A stretch of DNA of 64,000 nt from contig NC_082618.1 of assembly GCF_030936135.1 (NCBI RefSeq), positions 7,475,034-7,539,033 of the forward strand, read 5' to 3'. The notes below the pieces were generated by a model. That model was not told the DNA's origin. It did not search any database and saw nothing but the letters and a program-made list of their open reading frames with translations. A program made the translations under genes and the position numbers. Shown here piece by piece: positions 19,504 to 30,403 of the stretch. The DNA comes from Gavia stellata. Lineage: Eukaryota > Chordata > Aves > Gaviiformes > Gaviidae. Positions within the stretch are counted from its first letter, which is position 1. Every line of letters starts with the position of its first letter.

Positions 19504-19600
19504 CGTGCAGGGCGGGCGGCGCGGACTGCGGGCTGCGCGCTCCGGCCCCGCGGTAAATGGGGCTGCGATGCCGCAGAGCTACGTGACCGGCGGGGCGGCA
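19504..19600 (-). promoter_or_regulatory. ALDOC 5' exon and promoter region
   Basis: On the minus strand a consensus donor (CG|GTAAGG, exon base 19504) follows a GC-rich block, which fits the non-coding exon 1 of vertebrate aldolase genes. Just upstream, an ACGTG core sits at 19581-19585 (CTACGTGACC on the plus strand). That core fits a hypoxia-response or CRE/E-box-like site. ALDOC is a known HIF-1 target in mammals, so the match is plausible, but a five-base core is weak evidence. The transcription start is not determined. Confidence 0.45.
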
Positions 19601-19679
19601 CCCGGCAGGACCGGCCCCCCCGGCCCGCTCCGCCCCCCCCCGCCGCCGCACGCACACCCCCCCCCGGCGACAACCCCTG

Positions 19680-20130
19680 CCGCTGGTGGGGACCCCAGGG
19701 TGACAACCACGGGCCGGGGACCCCGCTGTGCTGCCCCTGTGCCCTGCTGCTGGTGGGGACCCCTCTGTGCACCCCCACCGCCCGGCCAGGGAGCCAGCTG
19801 AGTCACCCCTTGTCATGGGCGGGGACCCCCACGCCACCCAGGGTCCCCACTGTGCCACCCCAGTGCCACCCCGTGTTGCTGCTGGAGACCCCTCTGTGCC
19901 GCCGACCTTACCGTGCTGTTCCTGGCTATGGGTAGGGACTCCCCCTGCCACCCCCCTGCCACTGCTGGGGACCCCGCTGTGCCACCCTATTGCCACTGCC
20001 AGCTAGGGGCAGGGACCTTCCCCTCGTCACCTCTGGGCCAGGGACCCCACTGTGCCACCCCCAGGCTGGGGACCCCACTGTGCCACCCACCACTGCTGTG
20101 CCATAGACCCCGACTGCGTCACCTCTGCTA
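19680..20130. repeat. Intergenic minisatellite between ALDOC and SPAG5
   Basis: Diverged tandem copies of a roughly 20-45 bp motif around ggggaccccactgtgccaccc. The rest of the gap (20131-21420) is GC-rich unique sequence with no exon I can support. Confidence 0.7.
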
Positions 20131-21420
20131 GCAGGGACCAAGCCCCAGCAGTGCAGAGCCCCACACCCCCGGGACAGGGCTGGGGCTCCCACAGGACACC
20201 AGTACCCCCCCAAAAAGCCGCCTGGAGCGGGCGCAGGGACAATAGCAGTGTCCCCGCTCACCCCACGGGGCCGGCTGCCAGGGCCGTGCTCTGCTGAATC
20301 CCCGCCGTAAAAGGAGGGCTCAGCTGCCCCGCATGGCCCTAATCCAGGGAGGGGAGCGCATCTCTCCCTGCATCCCAGAGCCGGGCACAGCCTGGGGCCC
20401 CCGCTGCCGGCCCCTCGTCTGGGGGGGCCCCCTACCCGACCCCCTGCCATCAGGGTCACAGCCACAGCAGGGAGGGAGGCGATGCCAGGGAGCAGCAAGC
20501 ACTGCTTCTCTTCCCACGCACCCCGTAAAGAGGGGTGCAACCCTAAACACCTCCTTTTCCTGGGTGCGGGGGTGAATAAAGGTGCCAGCACCCAGGGTGT
20601 TGCAGCACCCACGCCGTGCGGGGCAGCAGGGCTGTGGCAGAGGGCAGGGGAAGGTGATCCCCCCCCCCCCCAGGCAGGAGAAACAGGCCATTAAAAACCA
20701 GAGCACTTGTTGGAACACTGCTATTTTGGGCCGTGCTGGGGGAGGGAAGTGCTGCATGGCCCCCATGGCGGCGGGGAGCATCCTTGGGGTCGGGAACACC
20801 GGGAGGGGGATCCCCCAGGAGATGCCCTAGCAGGGAAGGAAGGAGGTGAGGCTGGAGCTGTGCTGGGAGCCAGGGGGGGCCCTGGGGGAGCCCCCCCCCA
20901 CCTGCAGCAGCAGGGGCCAAGGGGGGGGGCTGGGAGCAGGAGCTGGCAGAGCTCCCAGTGCCTGGCAGGCAGCGCTTGCTGCGACCCAGGGGATGCCGCA
21001 TGCTGGAGCCGCACTGGGAAGGGAACCATCCGCATGCAACAGGCTTGTAGCCCACGGCCCCAGTGATGGGGGAAGCAGAATCCAGCCTCCGATACCCTCT
21101 GCAGGGGCAAGCAGGAGCGGGGCACCCAGGGAATCTAGGGCAGGAGGAGGAGCGGGGGCCCGGGGAGGGAAGCTAGGTCAGCCTGGGCACGCTGGCTGCT
21201 GCCGGGGCCGCAGGGTGGGAGCCTGGGGAACGCAGTGCCTTATTGAGAGCAAGCGCTGGCAGGGGGGTTGCATGGTCCCCGCCAAGGAGGAGAGGTCCTA
21301 GGGTGGCTGCAGCCCCGTGACGGGGACGGAGCAGGCACAGCCGGCACAGGCTGGACTAGTTGTCCCCACCCAGGGCACCAGGAGCTTCCTGCATCCGTCC
21401 ACCAGGCAGGGTGAAAGCCA
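20131..21420. other. SPAG5 downstream intergenic sequence
   Basis: About 1.3 kb of GC-rich sequence with C/G homopolymers (for example 20660-20671) and no recognised gene. The short open frames on both strands have no splice or homology support. Confidence 0.55.
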
Positions 21421-21427
21421 ACAAAAC

Positions 21428-21433
21428 TTTATT
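21428..21433 (-). terminator. SPAG5 polyadenylation signal (AATAAA)
   Basis: The minus strand reads TTGAATAAAGTTTT 69 bp past the SPAG5 stop codon, so the 3' UTR is very short (about 80-100 nt). Confidence 0.8.
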
Positions 21434-21501
21434 CAATAAATAATTACAGCATTAAGAACAGGCAGGACAGCATTAAGAACAGGAAGGTTTCATGCTACGG
21501 G

Positions 21502-24500
21502 CTATAGCGGCTCAGCGGCTTCCTTGCTGCTACTGGCCGGCTTCAGGCCCAAGTACCGCAGCAGGCCATGGAGCTCCTGGCAGCCCACTGCCACGTCGGG
21601 GACGGCCAACAGGACCTGGGAACGGCAGCAGCGTTAGCAACAGCATTTGGGATGAAGATTTGTGTTGCTGCAGTCACAGCAAAGGTGAGAGCGATGAATC
21701 GCAAACCTCACCTCTTTCATCTTCTCCTGCATCTCCTCGTGGGTCCTCAGCACTTTCTGGGCATGATGGAGCCTCAGCTCCAGCCCTTGGACCTGTGGTG
21801 GGAGATGCTTGTCAGGAGCCTGCTCCAAAACTGGGCAGGGACGGGCCAAAGAGGGAGAGGGGACTAGAGCCAGGTCAGCCCCTCGGGGCTCCCCGTACCT
21901 GCTCCAGGTACTTGTCGGAGAGCAGCAGATTCTCATCCTCTTTCTCCAGGAGCAGCAGCCGCAGTTTGTCCACCTGCAAAAAAAGCGAGTGCCCCTGAGA
22001 ACTCCCTCAGGGAGAGGTATGGGGTGGGGGGCTCCCTCCCACTACCCTGCTTAAGGAACGAGGTCTAGAGAGGTCCCTGTCCATGGAGAGGTGGTGACAC
22101 GAGGAGCCCGCAGCCCCGGCAGCCCCCCGGCCTCACCTCCTGCCGCAGCAGGACTCGCTCCTGGACATAGGCAGCGTCCACCTTGGGCTCCTGCCCCCGC
22201 ATCTCCTCCCACAGCACCTTGGCCTCTGTCTCTGCACGCTGGAGCGAGCGCTTTAGCTGCGAGACTTCTCCCTTCAGCCTCTGCGGGGGGAAAGGAGACA
22301 CTGAGAGGGGTTCTGTGGCTGGCAGCCCCCAGGTGCTGCAGCCCAGCCAGGCCCCCATCGCGCACCGTGACTTCCCCACTCTTGTCGATGAGGTGCAGCA
22401 TCTTCTCTTCCTGCTGTTTCACTACATCCTGCAGCTCCTTCTCGTTCTGCAGGGGGGAAGAAGCGGTGTCAGGCAGTGCCCGGCCCCAGCCACCCCCAGC
22501 ACCCTGGGGAGCGAGTGGGTTTTCTCATGTTCGAGAAGGTCAGACGAGGCAGGAGCACCCATGGGGCATCGCTGGAGCCAGTCACCCAGATTTCTCCGTG
22601 TCCTAGATCAGCGCCCGTCCCAGTTTGGCTCTGCCCTGGGGTGAGCGCTGGCCCACTTCTGGCACCAGCTCACCTCTAGCTTGCCCCTCAGCGCCTTGTT
22701 CAGCTTGGCAATGGTGGCAGCCTGGGCATCCATCTTCTCCTGGCTCTCGGTTGTCACTGTCTCCAGCTGGAGCCGCAGGTCAGAGCTGGGAGAGGACAGT
22801 GGGTCTGAGCCGGTGGGAAGCATGGTGCCCGGCACCAAACACTGTCCTGGGCATCCCACCAGCCCCGTGGTGGGAGAGGCCAACCCGCCAGCCTGGCCAG
22901 CTGGAAAAAGCCCTTGTAGCCATGGCAGGAGAGGTCTAATCCAGCACTGGGGTGAGAGGCAGACCCCAGACAGGCTGCCCGCAGGAGATACCGTGCCCAG
23001 GAGAGCTGTGCCCACGCCCAGCCCTCGACACGAGCCCCCGCTGAACTCACATCTCTGTCTGTAGCGCCTTGAACTCGCTCTGCTCCAGCTCCTGGATGCG
23101 GGAGCTCAGCATGGTGAGGTCAGAGACAATGGCTCTCAGCTCCTTTACGCTCTCCAGCAGACCGTCCTCAGGCTCTGCGGGCAGGGCAGAGGCTCGTGAG
23201 CGGCAGGGAGGGAACATCAGTCCCAGGGGACATGGAGCCAAGCACAAAGGCATGCCTGCTCATCCACCCCCGTGCAGGCAGCCCTGCAGCTTCGGAGCAG
23301 GGTCCAGGGCAGGGTGACAGCCCCAGTACCTGTTGGCTTCGGTGTAGAGGCAGGTTTGTCCTTGGTAAATGCACTCCCACCTCCGGCGGTTTCATCGGCA
23401 TCTGGGAGAGGAGAGGGCAGAGGCGCTGTACCCAGTCCTGCGTGTTGCAGGGAGCACGACCAAAGCTCAGCCACGCACCCATCTGCCCCGGGGAGCTCGG
23501 AGAAGACCCTGACTGCTTGCAGGAGCCGTGACCCAACCCATGACTGCCACAAGGGAACAACTGGGGAATCCACAGGGAAGGGCACAAGGATAGCACTGGG
23601 ATCTCTTCCTCGCCCGACACCAGTGCACATCCCCAGCATGGGAGAGAGCGATCCCCATCCCCACACAGGGACAGCCCCCCGCCCAGCACTCAGACGGCGG
23701 GTGCCAGCTTACCTTTCCCCGACACCGCTTTCAGGACGCTGCCCACAAAGGAGCCCCCGGTGTGGTACGGGGTGCGGCATGCCGGTGTGCGGCAGGCGGG
23801 GGTCCAGGCACGGCGGGGTGTCTGCAAGCCCGGTGTCCTCCAACCCGGCGTCCGTGGAGCCGGTGTCCAGGCTCTGCTTCTCGATGGGGCATCATCCTTT
23901 GGAGGGGAGGGAGAGCACAGCACCAGAGTGCGGCTTGTGCCAGCTCTGCACTACCCCGGCGAGCAAGGGGGGGTGTCTCGAAGCCACGCTATGGAGAGCC
24001 ACAGGGGTCTGACCCCCACCCCCCAGGCCACCCCCTTGTCCTTGTCCTCAGGGGAGGGCTCCTACCTCCTCTTGCAGAGCAGCCCTGAGGCAGTCAGCAA
24101 GCTCCTGCAGCCGCATCTTGCTCTCGGCGATGTCCGTGGAGCACCAGGAGACTTTGTCCCTCTTGAGCTGCAAGCTGAGGAGCTCGGCCTTGGTGTTTTC
24201 CAGCTCCTGGCTGAGGGCAGCCTGCTCTTCCCTGCAGGGGTGGCATCAGCCTCAGCAGGAGCAGCGTTCCCGCTCCTCGGCATGGGATGGGGGCATTTCC
24301 CATGCCTGCCTCCCACCGTGACCCAGGGGGAGTGCAAACCCCACAGCTTCCCCCAAGATGGGGTCTGCTGGGCTTCCACACAGCCTCTTCCCACCCGCCT
24401 GGGTAACCATGCTTGACTGGGCAGCAGTGACCAGAGCCATGTCCCCCTGTGTGTCCCCACACCCCAGGAGTAGCTTGATTTCCTAAGACAGAGGGGTTCA

Positions 24501-27500
24501 AGCAGAGGCGGCGAGGGGGGTCGGTACCGCAGGCGCTGGTGGGAGTCCATCAGCTCCTCGTACTGCAGGCTGCGCTCCTGCAGGGTGGCCAGCGAGGACT
24601 TCAGCCTGGCCTCCACCTCCAGCAGCTGCGTGCGGGACATGCGGTTCTCCTGGTCGAGGAACTGCAAGAGGATGGGGGCACACAGCCATGAGAACCTGGC
24701 CAGAGACCCAAGGGGGCCCCAGTGGGACCCCCAGCACGGTCACTCCCATGCCTCAAGGTGCCGTTTCCAATTAGGGGAAGCTTTACCCCAGCAGACCAAC
24801 CCAACCCCTGGAGACCAGCAGTTTACTGGGGACATAGGGCAGGCTGAGGGATGGCACCACGCCTGCAGCCAGGGGAATTATCCCGAAGAGCTGCCCACCC
24901 CCCCAAGAATTGCCGCCGGGCAGGACGGAGAGCCACGCTACGTGCGGGATGTCAACCGCCCTCGCCGCGCTCACCCCCCCACTGCAGGAGGGCTAATCCT
25001 GCTGCTGGCTGTCCGCCAGCATTCCCGCGAGGCCACGACGGGGGCCAGCAGCGCGTGACGGCGTGGGCAGGGTCAGGCAGCTCCTACCTCCCAGCACTCA
25101 GTTGCCTCCCGCAGCTCCTGGCACAGCCCATTGCACTCCTGCTGCAGGGTATCCCTCTGCCGTGCCAGCCTACGGGGATAGGATGGGATCAGGGGGTACC
25201 ACGTTTTGGGGCGAGGCGTGGCAGGAGGTGGCTATGGCGGGGGGCAATGCCCTGCCCCAGGGCTCAGACCCACCAGGCCATCTCCTCCCACTGCTTCTCA
25301 TTCTCCTGCTGCAGCGCATCCCGCTCCTGCTCCAGGTTGGCCAGATTCGTCATCAGGGAGCTCAGATCTGCGAGGGGCAGAGCCATCAGTGCGGGGGGGA
25401 CGAGGGCAGCAGGGACACGGGCGGCTCCAGCCCCCATGTCACCCACCCCTACCTGCGCTGAGGCGCGAGTTGGCCACCGTCAGCTGCTCTAGCTGAGCCA
25501 CTGAGTCCCGCAGGGCCACCGAGGTCTCCTCCAGCTGGCAGGACGCCTACAGAGACACAGCGTCCTTCGGGCTCGCTTTGGGCTGCTCTTCCCCATGGGG
25601 TGTTCCCACACCAAGGGGTGCCCCAAGTCACCCCGTGCCTGGGGTCAGCCGGGCTGCAGACACCCCCAGGCACCACTCAGCACTAGGCAACTCTCTACCT
25701 CCTCCTTGGCTTGATGAGCTTTGTCCGCTTGCTGCCTCGTGGCATCCCGCTCCTCCAGGCAGCTCCGCAGCTTGCCGGGCACGCTCTCCAGCACGGCCCG
25801 GCACCGGGACACCAGGGCCCTCGCCTGCTCCCGCTGCAAGGGGCGACAGCGATGGACAGAGCTGAGCACAGCACGGCCGTGCCGGCTGGTGTCTCTGCCC
25901 GGCTGCGTGACCAGGGATGGGTCTGGCAGCAGCCAGGCTGTCAGTGGTACCCAGGGCACAAACTGCTCCGAGATGGAGCAAAGCAGCACCAGCCTGGACC
26001 ATGCCAGCAGGGAGGAGAGGGGTTGAGCCTGCTGGTCCCCACGGTGACACTCCTCACCTCCGCATCCAGGGCTCTCCTTTCCTCCTCCAGATTTTCAAAA
26101 GTGATGTCTATGAATTCCCGGAAAGGCTGAGCCTCAGCAGCCAGGGATACCTGTGGGGCAGGAGAGACGGGTCAGCGCTGTCGTGGTGGAAGAGCCACAT
26201 TCAATGGCCATGGAGGGAGGTGAGCACCAGCCCCGAGGCCAGATCTGCAGCAGCTTCCCGGCAGCAGCGCCAAGAAACCTCTGACAGACCCAAGCCCATC
26301 GCAGACCATTGCTCAGAGCATCACCCAAGCCCAGGATGTGGGATACCCTTCCAGCCCCTCCCCGGGGAGGAGGCAGACGGAGATGCCCGCCTGCTTGGTA
26401 CCTGCTGGTCGATGGCATCCGCCAGCAGCGTGCCCAGCTCTCGCTGGGATGCCAGGCTCTGGTCGCGGGCGCTGATCCGGGCGCTGGCGTGGGCGCGGAA
26501 GGCCTCCAGGAAGCGATCGCCCTGCCGAGGGAAGGATGCTGCTGCGGGCACGGTGTCACACAAGGGGCAGCTCCCAGGAACCATCCCCGCATGCTCCCAG
26601 CAGGACACAGCTCAAGCCAAAAAAAACATCCCGAGAGCTCCAGCCACCCCAGGCTGCCACAGCCCTTCTGGCCTTCCAAGGCCACATCAGGCTTTTCCCC
26701 CCGGATGCCAGAGAGACCTTCCCCCTCCGCAGAGATGGGCAGAGACATGGGATGCCCCATCAAAGGCACGGGGATGGCAGACCCTGCCCTGATCCCCCCA
26801 CCAGCTGCCCTCCTACCTCTTCCTTGGCTCGGAGGGCTTCGTCTGCTCGCTGCCTCATGGCATCCCGCTCCTCCAGGCAGCTCCGCAGCTTGCCGGGCAC
26901 GCTCTCCAGCATGGCCCGGCACCGGGACACCAGGGCCCTCGCCTGCTCCTGCTGCGAGGGGAGATGGCACCAGGAGTCACCAGGTATAGCTGACCGCTGC
27001 CGTGTGTGTGCCGACAGTGCCAGCGTCTCCCGAAACCTGGGGGGGAAAGGGTGCCCAGCCTAGCCGCATCAGGGCTCACCTCCCGGTCGAGGGCTCCCTG
27101 CTCATCCTGCAAGCTCTGAAACATGGCATCCACGAGGCCTCGAAACAGAAGGCACTGCCTGCTCCAGGCACCCTGGGGAAGGGACAAGGGCACCGGCACT
27201 CAGGCAGCGCTCCCAGGGTACACGTGTGCCCTGCCAGGCTGAGGCCCGGTACACTCATCACACAGCAGCCAGCCGAGACACACCGTCCCCACAGTGGTTA
27301 GCTCCAGCTCCTGCTGCAGGTCCTGCTCCGCTCCCCGCTGCCGCTGCAGAGCCTCCGTTTTCCTCCGCAGCTCGAGGTAGAGGTTGCGGTAGATCTCCTC
27401 CTCCTAAGGGAATCCCGGCAGAGCAGAGGGGGCTTTGCACCAGCCCCACTCCACCCTGGGGTCCAGCAAGAGTAATTTGGCTGTGACACCTCCTGTCCCC

Positions 27501-30403
27501 CCCCTCCCCACTCATGCCAGGGATGTTTCCCCACACAAAGGATTCAAATCCAGCAAACTCAGCATGTCGAGCCAGGCGCAATAACGCGGCTGGAGCAGCG
27601 CCGGGCGCGTGATGCCATGCGCTGTGCCGTGCCGCAGCAGCCCCGCTTTACTTCTGCTCCACCGGGTTGCAGTCCAGCTGGTGACATGTGGGCAACATCA
27701 TGGCACCAAGACTACGGAAAATGGGGTGGGATCACCCCGGCAAGGGCTCTTACCCCTTTGGGGTGGGTGATGTCTGTCTGTGTGAGCACGTCCCTCTGCT
27801 CGGCCGGGCCCACGCCGGGCAGCGGCCGCTGGCTCTCCTGCCAGTCGCGCAGCTGGTGCGAGAGGGCTTCGATGATGATGAGGGTGCTCTCCAGCCGCCC
27901 TTCCAGCTCTGCCCGTGGCAGGGACTTCAGCTGCTCCCGGGGACAGCTGGGGACAGAGAGAGGGCTTGGGGCACAGACAGCACACGGGTGCCACAGCCCC
28001 GTTTAGGGGGGGACGTCACCACACTTACTGCCAGAGCAGGGAGTCTGTTTCGGCAGCGTTGTCCTTGGCGCATGGAGGGCCACCCACGGATGTGTTTGTG
28101 CTCTTTTCCCGCAGGTCTCGGGGGGTCATGAAGGTGCCAGTGACTGCGGTGGGCACAGGGGTGACGCTGGTGCCGGCGACCGTGGTGGGCACAGGGGTGA
28201 CGCTGGTGCCGGCGACCGCGGTGGGCACAGGGGTGACGCTGGTGCCGGCGACCGCGGTGGGCACAGGGGTGACGCTGGTGCCGGCGACCGCGGTGGGCAC
28301 AGGCAGGGGCAGGCTGTGCCGCAGGGACTCCAGCAGAGACGAGGTGTTGAGGCTCTTCTCCAGCCACACCAGCGGCAACACCCAGGACACAGCACCCGGG
28401 GCCACCTCGGGCGAGGGGATGGGGGTGGCCGTTGCCTCCAACCTGGCATGCTCTGACCTACCTGCCTCAGTGGGAGGGGGTCTGGGCGGGGGCTGCTCTG
28501 GCGGGGCAGGGGCTGGGGACTTGCACCCCTCAGGGGTGTCTTGGCAAGGCGGGGGACCCACACTCCCATCTCCAGCCAAGGGCTCAGGGGCCACGGGGCT
28601 GCAGGAGAGGTCAGCGGGCACCGCTCGCCAGCCGTGGAATGGAGCTTCCTGCGGGGTGGAGCTGGTGCCAGGGAGCCCTGGGGTGCAGGAGGCCAGGCTG
28701 ACACTGCCGGGGGGGCCGGGAGTGCAGGGTGCTAGAGTGGTGCTGCCCAGGGAGTTCGGGGTGCAAGGCACTGAGCTGATGATGCCAGGGGGCCCTGGGG
28801 TGCAGGGTGCTGGGTTGGCGCTGCTGGGGGGCTCTGGTGTGCAGGGCCCCAGGACAGGGCTGCATATGGGGGCCGGCATGGCGCTGCTGGGGGGCTCTGG
28901 CATGCATGGCCCTGGGACTGGGCTGCACAGGGGGTTTGGCACAGTGCTGCTGGGGCGCTCCGGGGTACATAGCCCTGGGACGGGGCTGCACAGGGGGGCT
29001 GGCACCGTGCTGCTGGGGGGCTCCGGAGTGCTGGGCCCCAGGTTGGGGCTGCACAAGGGGGCTGGCACCATGCTGCTGGGGGGCTCCGGAGTGCTGGGCC
29101 CCAGGTTGGGGCTGCACAAGGGGGCTGGCACCGTGCTGCTGGGGGGCTCCAGGGTGCTGGGCCCCAGGTTGGGGCTGCAAAAGGGGGCTGGCACTGTGCT
29201 GCTGGGGGGCTCCGGGGTGCTGGGCCCCAGGTTGGGGCTGCACAGGGGGGCTGGCACGGTGCTGCTGGGGGGCTCTGGGGTGCTGGGCCCCATGATGGAG
29301 CTGCACAGGGGGGCTGGCACGGTGCTGTCGGGGGGCTCTGGGGTGCTGGGCCCCATGATGGAGCTGCACAGGGGGGCTGGCACAGTGCTGCCGGGGGGCT
29401 CTGGGGTGCTGGGCCCCATGATGGAGCTGCACAGGGGGGCTGGCACGGTGCTGCCGGGGGGCTCTGGGGTGCTGGGCCCCATGATGGAGCTGCACAGGGG
29501 GGCTGGCACGGTGCTGCCGGGGGGCTCTGGGGTGCTGGGCCCCATGATGGAGCTGCACAGCGGGGCTGGCATAGGGCTTCTGGGGGGCTCCGGGGTGCTG
29601 GGCCCTGGAGTGGAACTGCCAGGGGGCTCCAGGCTGGTGCTGCTGGGGGGCTCTGGGGCACCAGGCACCAGGGTGGGATACCTGGGGGGCTCAGGGGCAC
29701 CAGGCTTCAGGGTGGGACTGCCGGGGGTCTTCAAGGTGCTGGGCCCCAGGGCAGGAGTCCCAGGGGACTCTGGGACGGTGCTGCTGGGGGGGAGCAGGAT
29801 AGCACTTCTGGGGGGTCCTGGGGTGCAGGGCACCCGGGTGACATTGCTGGGGGGCCCCCGGGTGCAGGACACTGGGGTGGCGCAGTCATGGTCCTACAGG
29901 ACATTTGGGGAGGTGGGGGTCAGGGCTACCCTGCCCTTCCCCCCCAGCACCCCATATCCATTTCCCACCGACCCCCCCCATTTCCCCCGCCCCAGTAGAT
30001 ATACCTGTCCCCCCACTGTCCTGGTACCCCTACCTCAGAACCCCCAGTTCCGGTACACCCCAGCACCCCTTCCGCCTCCCCGGACCCCCCCAACCGCCTC
30101 CCCCCCCCCGCACCGACCTTGAGCCGCAGCCGGCGGAACAGCGGGGTGAGACTGGTGCGCTCGGCGCCCGGCTGCAGCCGCAGCTCCTGCAGGGGGGGGC
30201 GCCGGGGCCGCTGCTGCGCCTGGGGGGGGGTTGTGTGTGTGTCACCGGGGGCCACCGGCAGCACACAGCCCCCCGCACACACACATACCGGGAGCGCTCC
30301 GGCCCGCACCAGGCCCACCGCCCCACACCGCCCCCCGGCCTGCCCCGTGCCGAGGCTCCCGGCCCCGGGCCGCACTCACGGCGGGGGTCTGGGCGGCCCG
30401 CAT
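21502..30403 (-). CDS. SPAG5: Sperm-associated antigen 5 / astrin (mitotic spindle and kinetochore protein)
   Basis: Astrin stabilises kinetochore-microtubule attachments and spindle poles, working with SKAP/KNSTRN. Twenty-four exons join in frame: 30380-30403, 30118-30219, 28029-29893, 27754-27946, 27284-27403, 27080-27172, 26817-26951, 26402-26521, 26058-26150, 25699-25833, 25453-25546, 25274-25367, 25088-25169, 24528-24661, 24066-24231, 23713-23896, 23330-23401, 23051-23174, 22674-22785, 22366-22446, 22137-22280, 21899-21973, 21712-21792, 21502-21615. The product is 1478 residues (human 1193). Conserved blocks are PLQELRLQPGA near the start, PLVWLEKSLNTSSLLESLR and REKSTNTS late in exon 3, LIIIEALSHQLRDWQESQ in exon 4, then a long coiled coil ending VGCQELHGLLRYLGL. 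The extra length is mostly repeats in exon 3 (residues about 151-402 and 573-632). Exons 7 and 10 are near-copies of each other. The N-terminal half is low-complexity and Pro-rich. Confidence 0.95.
23730..23880 (-). repeat. Short coding repeat in SPAG5 exon 16
   Basis: Exon 16 encodes several imperfect copies of a 5-10 residue unit of the form W-T-P-A-x-R-T-P or C-R-T-P (for example AWTPAPRTPGWRTPG, PACRTPACRTP). The same exon then continues into the conserved FVGSVLKAVSGK block (human FLGSILTAVAD). Each unit offers a Thr-Pro site. Confidence 0.75.
25699..26951 (-). repeat. Duplicated exon pair in SPAG5 (exons 6-7 and 9-10)
   Basis: Exons 6 and 9 are both 93 nt, and exons 7 and 10 are both 135 nt, all in phase 0. 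Exon 7 (26817-26951) and exon 10 (25699-25833) differ at only about 11 of 135 positions by my count, with two differences in the roughly 92 bases at the exon 5' end. Both encode QARALVSRCRA and GKLRSCLEERDA. Exons 6 and 9 share only the pattern FREF/FRGL...LE/LQ...ALD-x-E. Human astrin has two weakly similar segments at these positions, so the duplication is old and exons 7/10 have been homogenised. Confidence 0.85.
28124..28303 (-). repeat. 36-bp coding minisatellite in SPAG5 exon 3 (5 units)
   Basis: Five tandem 36-bp units encode the 12-residue repeat PVPTAVAGTSVT (residues about 573-632). The last unit (28124-28159, PVPTAVTGTFMT) is diverged. The array is inserted between two blocks conserved with mammals (WLEKSLNTSSLLESLR and REKSTNTS). 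In human astrin this position holds a single diverged equivalent (GTTPFSTCSVGTWFTP). Confidence 0.92.
28814..29569 (-). repeat. 63-bp coding minisatellite in SPAG5 exon 3 (12 units)
   Basis: Twelve tandem 63-bp units each encode 21 residues of the form PAPLCSxxxGPSTPEPPxS followed by two variable residues (residues about 151-402). No unit is interrupted. Subtypes are arranged in order along the protein: five SSIMG units, then four SPNLG units, then three diverged SPV units, followed by degenerate 13-residue CTPGPPG units. This pattern shows local slippage and unequal exchange. Because 63 is a multiple of three, frames on the other strand stay open too. Confidence 0.95.

Noticed and set aside
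27915-30122. 735-codon open frame on the plus strand opposite SPAG5 exons 2-4
   Set aside because: It is a by-product of the 63-bp repeat, whose length is a multiple of three, and of Pro/Gly-rich GC sequence. The minus strand carries the real exon with splice sites and conserved astrin blocks; two other minus-strand frames are open for the same reason.
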